A stretch of DNA of 64,000 nucleotides from Closterium sp. NIES-65 (taxonomy: Eukaryota; Streptophyta; Zygnematophyceae; Desmidiales; Closteriaceae): contig CANXME010002654.1 of NCBI GenBank assembly GCA_948144175.1, positions 1,798,001 to 1,862,000 on the forward strand, in the 5' to 3' direction. Below are positions 1 through 9,946 of this stretch, in pieces. How positions within the stretch are numbered: the first letter of the stretch is position 1; every line of letters begins with the position of its first letter. Both the position numbers and the translations under genes were made by a program. The notes under the pieces were generated by a model. It was not told the origin of the DNA and ran no database searches. It worked only from the letters and a program-made list of their open reading frames with translations.

Positions 1-2592
1 AGGACTGCCTCGTAGAACGACCCACGCACGAATCGCCTGCGGCGAGAGCGTCTCAAGTAGAGCAGGCTGCGGTGGCTGTCCAGCTCCAGTACCTCCAGTA
101 GTGGTAGCTCTAGAACCTCCAGCACCAGAAGCACCTCTAGTACCTCCAGCTCCAGCACCTCTAGCACCAGCAGCAGCTCCAGTACCTCCAGCACCAGTAG
201 TACCTCTAGTACCTCCAATAGGACCTCCAGGCCTAGTAGCTCCAGTACCTCCAGCTCCAGGACCTCCAGAAGGACTCGCAGCACCCCCAGAGTCAGCACC
301 TGAAGTCTCAGCACCCCCAGAGTCAGCACCCAAAGTCTCAGTACCCTCAGACCCAGCACCCTCAGGCTCAGCACCCTCAGTCCCAGCACCCTCAGACTCA
401 GCACCCTTAGTCTCAGCACCCTCAAGCTCAGCACCCTTAGTCACAGCACCCTCAATCTCAGTACCCTTAGTCCCAACACCCTCAGTCCCAGCACCCTCAG
501 TCTCTGCTCCACTGTCCACAGCAGTAGGCTGCAGAGGTGGCGAAGACGGCAGAGGTGGGAACCCGGGAGGGGGTAGCCAGACGAGGAGAGCGGGCACCCC
601 CAGACTCACCACCCCCAGCCCCAGCTCCAGTAGTCTCAGCTCCAGAGTCCACAGCAGCAGGCTGCGGAGGCGGCGAAGACGGCCGTGGCGGGAAACCCGG
701 GGGGGTCGCCAAGCGAGGAGTGTGGCGAGTGGTCGCCGTGTCGTCGGCGACGGCGTCACCCCCCTCAAAGGAGTCAGAGGAGTCAGAAGAGATCTCAACT
801 GGCTCATCCAAGGGGGGTGGGTCTACCTGGTACACACCTAAGGGAGCAGGACCCTGTGGGGGGAGGGGGTCTACCGGGGGGGGGGGACTGGTACCAGGAA
901 GAGGGGTGCAAGCGGGTCCGGGTGGGACGCGTGCGGGTGAAGTCGGTAGTAACAGACCGACTCGTTGAAGGTGACATCCTGAGAGGACAGAACACGACGC
1001 GAGGCAGGGTGGTAGAACTGCCAGGGTGGAGCGTCAGTGGGGAAGCCCAGGAAGACACAGCGGAGAGTACGAGGAGAGAGCTTGCTCGCTTTGGTATCGT
1101 GAACAAGGGAGAGCGCGCCCTAGACCCAAAACGACGACACATCACCACGCTGTCCCGGTTAACAAAGTGTGGGCGAGGTCTCTGGAGCAGAGATACGTGG
1201 CCAGAGGTTGAGCTGATGCGCGGCGTATCGGACCGCAAACGGCCACAGGAAATGGGGAGCAGCCGCATGGATCATGGAGGTACGAGCAACCTCCATGATC
1301 AGGCCAATGCGACGCTCAGCGATCCCATTTTGCTGCGGAGAGGCCGAAAGCGTGAATGACTGGGCGATGCCCTCATCCTGGCAGAACGTCTCAAGGACGC
1401 CAGAAGAGAACTCACCACCCCTGTCAGAGTGCAGACGCAGGTTTGGGAAGTCCTGATGAAAGCGCTCGTGTAGCTGGAGACGAGTAGCATGGATACAGGG
1501 GATCAAAACACCGCTGACGTCCGCCTTGCAATGCAGGGGGAAGACTGTGGTGTAGCGTGTGTAGTCGTCAACAACCAGCAGGAAGTAGCGCTCCTGGTCC
1601 GTCCCACCGACGGGGGCCGAGCCCCACACGTCCAGGTAGAGAGTCTGCAAAGGAGCAGTGGTCGGAGGAAACTCGGAGGAGTGAGGAGCGGCGCACTGCC
1701 GCCCCTCGATGCAAGGAAGGCACGGCAGCGCAAGTGAGCGCGGGAGGGGGGGCAGGGTCTCAGGGAGGCCAGAGACCAGGATCCGGGAGTGCATGCGGCG
1801 CAGACGCTGCAGGGAGGGGTGACCAAGACGGTGGTGCCAGCGCTGACTCTCGTGCGTGAGTACTCTGCACGAGCAAGACGTAGCTAACTGCCCTGGCGCA
1901 GACGCTCGACTCGACACAGCTACCTGACCTGACTCAGCCACCTGTGCAGACGCAGTGGTCAGTGTGTACAGACTAGACCCAGGCTGACGAGTGAACATAG
2001 CCAGGTGACAGCCAGTCCGGGAGCATGTACAGATCGCCACACGCTGCCCTCCAGGAATAAAGGTATCAACCCAAACATCCTGAATGGCAGCGTTGCTCAC
2101 CAAGTTTGTGGAGAACGTGGGGAGGTGGAGACCTGACAAAGAACCGGAGGGGACTGCTGGACAAGGGAGGACTGTGGAGGCTCTCACAACCACTGGGCCC
2201 CCAGAGGGGTCAGCCAGTGAGACTGGGACAGGTGCTGTGAGTGGTGTGACTATGGTGCAATCACGGAAGAAGCAACGTGATGCGCTTGAGTCAAGCGGGA
2301 AAGTGTGCAAGACCTCAACTGAGGCAGGACCTGTGGTAGTAGACACACTAGCACCTAGAGCGTCGGTGGACTCACGGACACCTAGAGCTGCAGCAGACTC
2401 ACTAGCACCTGGAGCGGCAGCAGACTCACTAACACCAAGAGCAGCTGTCCTAACAGAACGATAACCTCCACCACCAGGACGACCTCGCTGAATAACCCAC
2501 TCACGAATCTGCCGAGGGGTGGGGTCGTCCGGGAGAAGCAGTGCCCGTTGCTGTCCACCCCTGGCCGCAACAACTGCCGCGGAAGTGGCCAT
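1..2592 (-). pseudogene. Element A gag-less protease-integrase-linker polyprotein, decayed
   Basis: An open frame of 477 codons runs from 2592 to 1159. It starts MATSAAVVAARG and soon has PTPRQIREW, the motif that ends Gag in relatives. The protease follows with LDSSAS in place of the usual LDSGAS. Then come the pre-integrase HHCC segment (WHHRLGHPS, then CLPCIEG) and the integrase core residues D (LYLDVWG), D (LHSDRGGEF) and E (NGIAERRIG). In the same frame two Trp codons have become stops near 1155 and 1105. Positions 1-1150 align with the C-terminal integrase and the Pro/Ala/Ser-rich linker of relatives, ending with LSPQAIRAW at about 5-50. The expected capsid domain is missing upstream of the start. 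The frame suggests a gag-deleted derivative rather than a decayed full element, though earlier deletion cannot be dated. Confidence 0.75.
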
Positions 2593-2830
2593 GACAGACA
2601 GTGACAGTCAGGAGTAGGTCCAGCACCTCCAGCTCGTACAGCGCCAGCAGCACCTCCTGCACTCCCAGCAGCAACTCCTCCACTCCTAGTAGCACGAGTA
2701 GCAGCAGCAGCAGCAGCAGTAGTAACAGCAGCAGGGCGGCGCGCGGCCAGAGCAGGGCGGCTCGCGGCCACAGCAAGGCAGTAGTAGGCAGTAGCTCCTA
2801 GGGCAGAAGCACCTAGGGTCCTTTTGTTTT
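2593..2830 (-). repeat. Ala/Gly-coding remnant and CAG/CTG-rich tract of element A
   Basis: This stretch has a CAG-type run on the plus strand at about 2698-2735 and can be read on the minus strand as an Ala/Gly-rich frame joined to the polyprotein by a frameshift. It lies where relatives carry gag. It may be what is left of the glycine-rich end of Gag, or simple repeat expansion. No conserved capsid motif is visible. Confidence 0.45.
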
Positions 2831-2869
2831 TTTAATAAACAATTTAAATATATTTAGGGTATAGCAAGG

Positions 2870-3640
2870 CGCGGGCGTAGGGCAGGGCGCTGGCACAGGG
2901 CAGGGCGCGGGCGCAGGGCAGGGCGCTGGCGCAGGGCAGGCCGCCAGCGCTCGCAGGGCAGGGCGCTGGCGCAGGCTGCAAGGGCAGGACGCGCGGGCTG
3001 CAGGGGCGCCACGCTGGCTGCAAGGGCAGCTCGTACGGGCTGCAGGGGCCACGCGGACGGGCTGCAGAGGCGGCGCGCGGGCTCCAGGGGCGACGCGCGG
3101 GTTGTAGGGTCCACGAGGACGGGCTGCAGAGGCGGCGCGCGGGCTCCAGGGGCGACGCGCGGGCTGCAGGGTCCGCGAGGACGGGCTGCAGAGGCGGCGC
3201 GCGGGCTCCAGGGGCGACGCACGGGCTGCAGGGTCCGCTAGGACGGGCTGCAGAGGCGGCACGCGGGCTACAGGGGCAACGCGCGGGCTGCAGGGTTCGC
3301 GAGGACGGGCTGCATAGGCGGCGCGCGGGCTCCAGGGGCGACGCGCGGGCTGCAGGGGCCGCGCGGACAGGCTGCAGAGGCGACGCGCGGCTGCAGGGGC
3401 AGCGTGAACGGGCTGCAAGAGCAGCGTGAACGGGCTGCAGGGGCAGCGTGAACGGGCTGCAGGGGCAGTGTACGGGCTGCAGGAGCAGCGCGCGGGCCAC
3501 AAGGGCAGGTGCGGCTACAGGGGTAGCACGGTAGCAGGGGCGAGCACGGCTACAGGGGCAGCACGGTCGTAGGGGCGAGCACGGTTGCAGGGGTAGTGCG
3601 GTTGCAGGGGCAGCGCACGGGCTGCAAGGATCGCGACAGT
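2870..3640. repeat. GC-rich minisatellite in element A leader, 62-bp unit
   Basis: Copies beginning GCTGCAGAGG (one GCTGCATAGG) recur at about 3061, 3123, 3185, 3247, 3309 and 3371, an exact 62-bp spacing. Shorter, less regular units flank them. The tract lies between the PBS and the coding region, as in the other family members. It has long spurious open frames because stop codons are rare in it; I do not regard these as genes. Confidence 0.85.
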
Positions 3641-3714
3641 GAGAGCTAGGGGCGCCAGCGCGCTGGCTACTGTGTAGGTCATGTCGCGACCACTAGGCGG
3701 AACGGTGGGCCCAT

Positions 3715-3741
3715 GTAGGAACGGTTCCTACTCTGATAACA
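3715..3741 (-). promoter_or_regulatory. Element A primer-binding site and post-PBS hairpin
   Basis: Next to the LTR end the minus strand reads TGTTATCAGAGTAGG, close to the initiator-Met tRNA 3' complement TGGTATCAGAGC. Directly after it, GTAGGAAC (3715-3722) and GTTCCTAC (3724-3731) form a near-perfect inverted repeat. GGGCCCACC follows on the minus strand (about 3704-3712). Confidence 0.75.
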
Positions 3742-3876
3742 TGTCAAGAATAAAACTAGGAATGATGATTGAACTATGCAAGAGGTGAGTACAAGTAGGG
3801 GAAACCTAAACCTGAAGTGTTGTACTTACTAAGGAGTGACCCTACTGTAGCCTAGAGATACAATTGTAATCTGACA
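3742..3876 (-). repeat. Element A 5' LTR (135 bp)
   Basis: On the minus strand it runs from TGTCAGATT to TTCTTGACA. It aligns along its length with the other short LTRs of the window, including the GTAGGCTA-like core and the TACTTGTACTCA segment, but is the most diverged of them. It replaces the end of the T RNase H frame after the MKHI residues. Confidence 0.85.
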
Positions 3877-3881
3877 GATGT

Positions 3882-5436
3882 GCTTCATCCTGTTCGCGAG
3901 TCCGTTTTTGTTCGCGATGCGAATTGCAGACTGATTGTCGCAGAACAGAGAGAAGCTGGGTAACTGGGCCAGTTTCGCCTCTTCCAGCAGTTCGCGAAGG
4001 TAAAGTCCTTCCTTGGTGGCTGAGCGGAGTGCAATATATTCTGCTTCAGCTGAGGAGATAGCAATTAGTTCCTGCTTGCTTGACTGCCATGAGATGGGCC
4101 CGATAGGTTCGAAACGATAGATGTAGCCGGTGCGAGAGCGTCTCTTGTCGGAGTCGCCGGTGTGATTGGCGTCGACGTAGCCGATTAACTTAGGTGTCGA
4201 GGTTCCATTCTTGTGATAGGTCAGGCCGATCATCGGAGTGCTAACGAGATAGTGAAGAGCGCGGTCGACTTCGGACCTTTTGAGGTAGGTGGCGAGTTGA
4301 CTCGAAGAGTATGATAGATCCGCGCGGCAGGTGACAGCCGCGAAGAGGAGGCATCCCAGCTTTCTCTGGTAGTCGCGTATGCCGACGGGCTTGAGCGGGG
4401 CGGATCCTTCCTTGTGATTTCCTACGGTGTAGCGGTATGGCGTGGAAATGGAGATCGGGGTGAGTCCGAAGCGTTTGGCGATAGTGTCGGTGTATTTCGC
4501 GGCGCTGAGGTAGATCGCGTTCTCTTCTTCTTGAATGTTGAGGCCGAGATACTAGGTGACGGTGGACGAGACCATGAGCGTGAGATCTTGCTGCAGCTCC
4601 CCTTCGAACCAGGTAGTGATGTCGTCGGTCGAGCTGATGTAGAGCAGGTCGTCCACGTAGACGATGAGCAGAATGTAGTCGTCGCCTTTCGTGAGCCGGT
4701 ACATGCCTTGGTCGTGAGGTAGTTGGCGGAATCCGATGCGGATAAGTCTAGCGTGTAGGTACTGTTGCCACAGTCTCGGAGCCTGATTGATGCCGTACAG
4801 GGACTTCAGCAGCTGACAGACTTGGTTAGGCTCTCCGTTTGAGCCGCGTGGTAATTCGACAAAGATTTCAGCGTCAACAAGTGCATAGAGGAAGGCATTA
4901 GCGACGTCAATTTGCCGCATTTTCTTCTTCTTCATGGCGGCGATCGCGAGGAGAATTCGAAGCGAAGTGTGTCGGCTGACCGGGGCGAACGTCTCGGTGA
5001 AATCGTGTCCGTGCTCTTGGTCGAAGCCATGTACGGCCTAGCGCGCCTTGAACTTGTCGATAATGCCGTCTGCCTTTGTCTTCACACGGAAGACCCATTT
5101 CCTAGTGAGTATTGTCTTGTTTTATGCCACGCTGATGGGAACAACTTTCCAAGTGTTGCGTTCCTCCAGTGCTTTCAAATTCGAACCCTGTCCATGGCTT
5201 TGCGCCATTTCTCCCTATACTCCCCCCCCAGAGCCTGTTGAACTGTGGCAGACTCCTTAGGAAGTGTTGCGCCGTGAACCGCGGTGAGAAGGCTGAGTAT
5301 CTGGAGACCACTCTGTGTATAGGGGGGAAGTGTTGTGTCCTTGGGATAAGCTGCTTCGTCTCCTGCTTCTGGGTCAGGTATGAAATTGGGCCCTATGCGT
5401 TCTGCTTCGTTGGTGTTGACTCTTGCAGGTGTAACG
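3882..5436 (-). pseudogene. Element T reverse transcriptase and RNase H (copia type), interrupted
   Basis: RT is clearest at 4552-4935, with QIDVANAFLYA and the catalytic YVDDLLYIS. Upstream, to about 5300, fragments in shifting frames match the RT N-terminus (RKWVFRVKTKADG, then FTETFAPV). RNase H lies at 3882-4233 with its acidic residues in GYVDANHTGD, SSAEAEYIAL and LFCDNQSAI. It ends abruptly after NRMKHI, where element A begins. Stops near 4552 and 5038 and several frameshifts inactivate the reading frame. The product would copy element RNA into DNA in cytoplasmic particles; this copy cannot. Confidence 0.8.
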
Positions 5437-5579
5437 TGTCAGAATGTTATTATTGTCTAGCCTGCAGTGGGGTACTCTATAGCGAGTACAACCCAATTAG
5501 GGTTTCCTATATGTATCCCAACTGCTGCTAGTGCAAACCCTCCTTTCTTCATTTTTGTTCCTTCCTGCTAATTATGACA
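5437..5579 (+). repeat. Solo LTR S1 (143 bp) inside element T
   Basis: It begins TGTCAGAATGTT and ends AATTATGACA. It is flanked by TAACG (5432-5436) and TAACA (5580-5584), a target duplication with one mismatch. No PBS or internal sequence follows, so it is a solo LTR left by LTR-LTR recombination. It shares the CTCTATAGCGAGTACAACCC segment with the LTRs of element N and with no other LTR here. Confidence 0.8.
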
Positions 5580-5584
5580 TAACA

Positions 5585-6830
5585 TAGCCGTTGTCAGCAA
5601 AGTGGTAAAATACTTCGGCGTTGGCGCTTTCGCGAGGATTTGCGTCATCCATTGGGACGTCGACAAAGCAGTAAGGGAGAGGTCCGGCATCCTCCGAGGC
5701 TTCATCCACGTTCTACTCTTCCCAGTCAGCTTCATCTTCTGCCGAAGCGAAGGCTGGGGTGCCAAGGAATCCGCCCCAGAGGTCGGGGTTGTTTTCTTCC
5801 ACGTTGGCAAGGTACGTCCGGAGGGTGAGGTTCTCGTAGAAGATGACATCACGTGCTGCTACTATTTCCTTTGAGTGGACGTCAAAAATCTTCCACGCTT
5901 TGTAATTCTTTTTTATGCCTAGGTGTAGTCCCCACTGTGCGCGTTGGGAGAATCGGCCGGCTCGTGCAGCTGGGGGTCGGTACTGTACCATGCACCCGAA
6001 AACTCTTAACATGTTTGTGCTGCCCTGTTTTCTTGTCCACAGCAGGTGCGGTGATGCGTTATTCGGGAGCGATGATGACGAGAGCAAGTTGTGCAGCATG
6101 ACAGCGTGGTCCATTGCTTTGGGCCATTGGTGGTTGGGAAGCCGCATGCCACGTAGCAGCTTGCGCATGGTGTTCTGAAGAGTTCTGTTCATCCTTTCTG
6201 CTACGCCTTGCTGCTGGTGAGCGTAGGGAAGAGAGATGAGCCTCTTGATCCCTCTTTTTGCCAAGTACTGCTTGAACCTCTGTGAGGTGTATTCTCCTCC
6301 TTCGTCTGACTGGTAGCTTTTTAGCTTCACGCCCGATTCTCGTTCTGCTACTAGGAGGCAAGCAACGAAGGCCTTGAAGGCCATGTCCTTGCTCGGAAGA
6401 TTGAGGTGCCAAACGTAGCGTGTAGCGGCATCGATGAACGTGATGGTGTAGCTATATGCTCCTTGTCCAAGTTCGCGATTGTAGTAGATGTCGCTGTACA
6501 CTTTCTCGAGTGGTGCGTAAGCTAGTGCGCTCGGGTTGTGGTGAGAAACAAACGGCCGATGTGGTAAGTCGGCTTCAGGGCAGGTAAAGCACGTTCCGCG
6601 AGCTCGTCAAAGTTCGCTACCGTCAGTTAGAAGTAGTGAGTCGTTGTCGAGCACGCCTGCCCTGATTGTGTAATTTAACACTGTGTTGCTTGGATGTCCC
6701 ATTCGTGCGTGCTAGATATCTTCGCCAGCTCGATGTCTGGGTGAGCGGCAGTACAAGTCAGAGTTGGAGTAGAAGCTTGCGGTGAAGTTTGTGCTTCGAT
6801 GTACTTCTCGTGATGTTGGATTCAGTTGCT
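5585..6830 (-). pseudogene. Element T integrase (copia type), degenerate
   Basis: The longest open part is 5713-6501. The zinc-binding region is upstream: HARMGHPS near 6690 and GTCFTCPEADL near 6590. Core residues follow: D in VYSDIYYN, D in YQSDEGGEY and E in QGVAERMNRT. After the core come GCMVQYRPP and LGIKKNYKAWKIFD, the usual C-terminal part. Stops near 6697 (Trp position before HARMGHP) and 6607 break the frame. Integrase would join element DNA to the host chromosome. Confidence 0.8.
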
Positions 6831-7818
6831 ACGCAGAAGTTGGTGGAGTGTCGTTGTCGATTGGGGCTGGTGTAGTTGAAGGACCCGCAATTGTTGCCGA
6901 TGCTGTCTCTGCTGCTGCCGATGTTGTCTCTACTGCTGTCGGTGTTGTCTCTGCAGCTGCCGATGTTGTCTCTGTTGCTGCCGATGTTGTCTCTGCTGCT
7001 GCCAATGTTGTCTCTGCTGCTGCCGATGTTGTCTCTGCTGTTGGCGATGTTGTCTCTAATGCTACCGATGTTGTCTCTGCTGCTGCCGATGTTGTCTCTG
7101 CTGCTGCCGATGTTGTCTCTGCTGCTGCCGATGTTGTCTCTGCTGCTGCTGATTGAATTGTTGCTAATGCTCTTGTTCGTTCTGCCTTAGTGATAGTGTG
7201 CGAATACCAGAAGCCTTTGGGGCTGAAGTCAGGATCAAGATCCGGTGGGTGCGTCCAGGAGGTGAAGGTGACGATTCCGTTGCTGTCGGCGGTGCCTAGA
7301 TCTGGAACGAAGTCGAGGATGAACACGTTGTTTTTCAGCACGGCCTTGCCGATGTAGAGGCCTCCTCTCCCGTGGTACAGCTTAAACTCCTGTGTTGTGC
7401 TGTCTGCTTCGAGGTGGATACCTTTCGCCATCAGCTGACTCACACTGAGTAAGTTGTAGCCAAGTCCCTCCGCGATTAAGACCTTTGACATTTGTAGTAT
7501 GACGTTTGTCTCTCGTGACTGAAGTTGCACTACGCCTTGTCGTCGTGTGCGCAGGTTCTGATTGTTGGCGACGATGATGCCAACGTCGCGTTGAAGTTGG
7601 TATTCTCGTTGAACGAAACGACCCGGAGAGCACATATGTTGTCCGGAGCAATTGTCCAAGAACCAAGTGTCTTTTCCGGACGGCTCGCTTTGAGCGATGG
7701 CTGCATACGTCGGGTTCGGTTGAAGTGACTCGCGACGAGGGGTACTGTTGTCGAGTTGTTCTTCCACTGAGTAGTGTGGTGGTAACTCGGTGATGCAGGA
7801 GTCAATCAATCTTGCCAT
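6829..7818 (-). pseudogene. Element T protease and pre-integrase region with long AETTSA repeat
   Basis: This 329-residue frame has the aspartic protease region around residue 53 (WFLDNCSGQHMC). Copia proteases normally read DSGAS here; the Asp is kept but the Ser-Gly is changed. NLLSVSQLMAKGI and the pre-integrase GGLYIGKAVLKNN follow. From about residue 223 the protein becomes repeats of AAETTS up to the end. The frame upstream continues through two stops (near 7852 and 7835) into the gag knuckle region. Confidence 0.7.
6890..7155. repeat. 18-bp tandem repeat in element T (GATGTTGTCTCTGCTGCT unit)
   Basis: About fourteen units of roughly GATGTTGTCTCTGCTGCTGCC are arrayed head to tail, encoding AAETTS on the minus strand. 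Some units vary, giving ALETTS, TAETTS or ATETTS. The array sits between the pre-integrase segment and the integrase zinc region, where copia proteins usually have no insertion. Confidence 0.85.
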
Positions 7819-7851
7819 GCAACTGACGATGTTTCATGCTCCTTGTGCATA

Positions 7852-9129
7852 TTATGTTGACGATGCCGTTGAGGGCTGCAGTTGACTCGTGGGGTGCGCT
7901 TGTGTGGACGCCACTTGACTGCTTGAAGGACGAAGTTGACGTTGCAGCGGCGTTGACTGCTGACGATTCGGGCATTGTGTGCGAGGGTGCCCTAAAGTCT
8001 TGCAGAGATGACAGAACGGAGGTACGGGTTTTGGTTGATGCCAGTTGTCGTTGTTGTTGTAGCGCCGTTGAGTGTGAAACGCAAATTCGGGTACTGGCGT
8101 TTTCTTCTTGTGCCGTTCCTCTTGCAGGTCCATGTCTTGCTGCTCGGCGTGAATTTCAGCACAGAGTGCTGCTTTGGAGATCTTCCCGTGAGCTCAGAGT
8201 ATGGCGCGAGTGGAGCGCCAATGAGGACCAAGACCGCAAATGATGAGTGTGACGAAGGCGTCTTCAGATATTGACCCTCCGCATCGAGTGAGTTTGTCAC
8301 GCAGTTTGCGACAGCGACTAATATATGCCATCCCCTTTTCGCCCGGTTTCATTTCCACTGTTGTCACTTGTGCCATTAACTGACTCTGGTTAACGCTGTC
8401 TGTTGCCTGATACAGGTTCTTCAAGTGGTTGTACGCGAGCTCGGCAGAGTTCCCGTATCCCCGGTAAGACCGAATATTCTGCTGATGGTTTGGTGTGACG
8501 TTGCGCAGTAGGATTGTGTACGCCATCATGGACTGATATGTGTACTGCTGCTTGTCGTATTGCGTCCCATGCGTTGGATATGGAAGAGACCCGTCGAAGA
8601 AGCCAGGAATCTGCGCGCCTTCCATCATCAGCTCGAATTCAAACGAACAGGTAAAGAAGTCTTTTCCGTCGAACGGTCTTGATGTCTGCAGTTTTAAGAC
8701 GTGCGCAAACTGCGACTGAACTTGAAGTGCATCCAATGTCTTTTCTTGCTCAGGTGAAGGCTGCTCGCGCGGCATGAAGCTGACGGATCCGCGCTGAGGT
8801 TCGTACGGGGCGTAGGTAGGTTGTTGTTGCTGATTTCCTCGCGCGTAGGATGAACCGTCGAGGCTCATCGGTGTCACGTTGTTGTTGTTGCTGTTGTTTG
8901 ACTGCGTAGGTGCCCCTTGCTGGTGTTGTTCGTAGAAGGACATGAAGGAGAAGAATTTCTCCATCATGACTGGGTCAAAGCCCGCGGCTTGATTTGTGGG
9001 AGTTTCAGTAGACCCGGCTGCTCGTCTTGTTGCTATGCCCTCCTCTGTGTGCAGGCCCGAGGCAGGAGGTGGAGTAGGAGTAGTACCGGGAGAGCCATTA
9101 GAGGAGCTTCTCTCCTTTTGTGTTGCCAT
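7852..9129 (-). pseudogene. Element T gag with CCHC zinc knuckle, frameshifted
   Basis: The best start is the ATG at 9129 (MATQKERSS); upstream ATGs lie inside the PBS or LTR. The frame to 8194 has a low-complexity Asn/Gln region, then a capsid-like part with SQLMAQVTTVEMKPGEKGMAYI and a C-terminal LTRCGGSISEDAF that is typical of copia gag. After a TGA at 8194-8196 the sequence continues in pieces to 7852, with CHLCKTLGHPRTQC, a standard C-x2-C-x4-H-x4-C RNA-binding knuckle. Gag would form the virus-like particle. Confidence 0.8.
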
Positions 9130-9174
9130 GTCTTTTGATGTTGTAGGTGTCTTGATAGTAGTTGAGTTTGCCCT

Positions 9175-9190
9175 GATTGCTCTCATACCA
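9175..9190 (-). promoter_or_regulatory. Element T primer-binding site
   Basis: The minus strand reads TGGTATGAGAGCAATC directly after the CCAACA end of the LTR. It differs by one base from TGGTATCAGAGC, the complement of the initiator-Met tRNA 3' end. Confidence 0.85.
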
Positions 9191-9626
9191 TGTTGGGCTG
9201 AAAAGGGCACTTAGGATCTTTGCAGGACTAGACTCTGAGTAGGAACAATGTAATAGCGGAGGCAAGTCTGTGAACCACCTTGCGCTGGTATGTGAGGGCA
9301 AAGTAGATTGATTAAAGCAAAGAGATACAGACTCTTATAAGAGTACAAGGGAATATGAAAGGTTATAGCTAACAACTGTTTTACTGTTGGTGTTGCGGTT
9401 CGATAAAATGACGACTCGGGCAACTACTCGATAACGAGTCAGTTGTTTGTCCTTGCTGTCGCGCTGTACTTGTCAGGTCAAAGGTCGCTGACCTTTGACT
9501 TTCGCGTAACCTCCAGCAGTTGTTCAACCTCCGAGGGTTGACTCGCCGATGCTTCACTGTGCTTCGCTTCGATTACGACATAGTGCTTCGACACGACAGA
9601 GGCGCTTAAATTACTTGTTTCCAACA
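9191..9626 (-). repeat. Element T 5' LTR (436 bp)
   Basis: On the minus strand it starts TGTTGGAAAC and ends CAGCCCAACA. The terminal TGTTGG and CCAACA are perfect inverted repeats, and the PBS follows at once. No second copy is in the window, so the boundaries rest on these ends. Confidence 0.75.
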
Positions 9627-9751
9627 GAGTCTAGGGTATAGTATATTATTGTATTTGAGTAGTGAGAAATGTTACAGAAGTCACACTCATTACAGCGTAC
9701 AAACGTCCTTTATTCTTTACTACTAGGGCAACCAATTGACCACCAACCAAG
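9627..9751. other. Unassigned 125-bp segment between elements T and B
   Basis: This AT-richer stretch matches none of the LTRs or internal regions of the window. On its left is the start of the T LTR. On its right the sequence joins element B inside the region just before the expected 3' LTR, at CCCCCACTT. It could be old flanking DNA or part of another element. No gene is visible. Confidence 0.5.
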
Positions 9752-9946
9752 TGGGGGAGAACTAGGGGTCACAAGACCAGTCAAGTAAAGCAAAGCAAAG
9801 CAAGCTCAGGGTGGATCACAAAGTCACCACACATTCCGAGCACAAGTTCAAGGCCACAAGGCCAGTTCACATGAAGGAGTACATATATATATAAGGCTAG
9901 ACAAGCAAGAGCAGGTATACATATATATATAACAGTACAAGCAAGT

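Larger units (their letters stand above)
1..3876 (-). mobile_element. Element A: Ty1/copia-type LTR retrotransposon, 5' part, cut by the left window edge
   Basis: Reading on the minus strand from 3876, the order is a 135-bp 5' LTR, a PBS resembling the initiator-Met tRNA complement, a GC-rich leader, a protease-integrase region and the start of the integrase-RT linker. RT, RNase H and the 3' LTR lie beyond position 1. The element interrupts the RNase H gene of element T. The bases after the LTR, 3877-3881 (GATGT), are one copy of the expected target duplication; the other copy is outside the window. The capsid part of gag and the Cys/His motif seen in relatives are absent. Many stops and indels show it is old. 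Confidence 0.85.
3877..9626 (-). mobile_element. Element T: Tork-like Ty1/copia element, degenerate, 3' end outside the window
   Basis: Minus strand order: 5' LTR 9191-9626, PBS, gag with a classical CCHC knuckle, protease, integrase, RT, RNase H. This is the copia order (integrase before RT). Its proteins differ clearly from the poly-glycine family that fills the rest of the window. Element A cuts it in RNase H and solo LTR S1 lies between integrase and RT. Frameshifts and stops occur in every domain. The first bases outside the LTR, 9627-9631 (GAGTC), would be one target duplication; the partner is not visible. Confidence 0.85.

Noticed and set aside
3061..3432. CRISPR-like array
   Set aside because: The 62-bp units are contiguous tandem repeats without unique spacers, in a eukaryotic retrotransposon leader.
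9627..9751. Possible 3' LTR of element B
   Set aside because: It has no similarity to the B 5' LTR at 44585-44718 or to any other family LTR.
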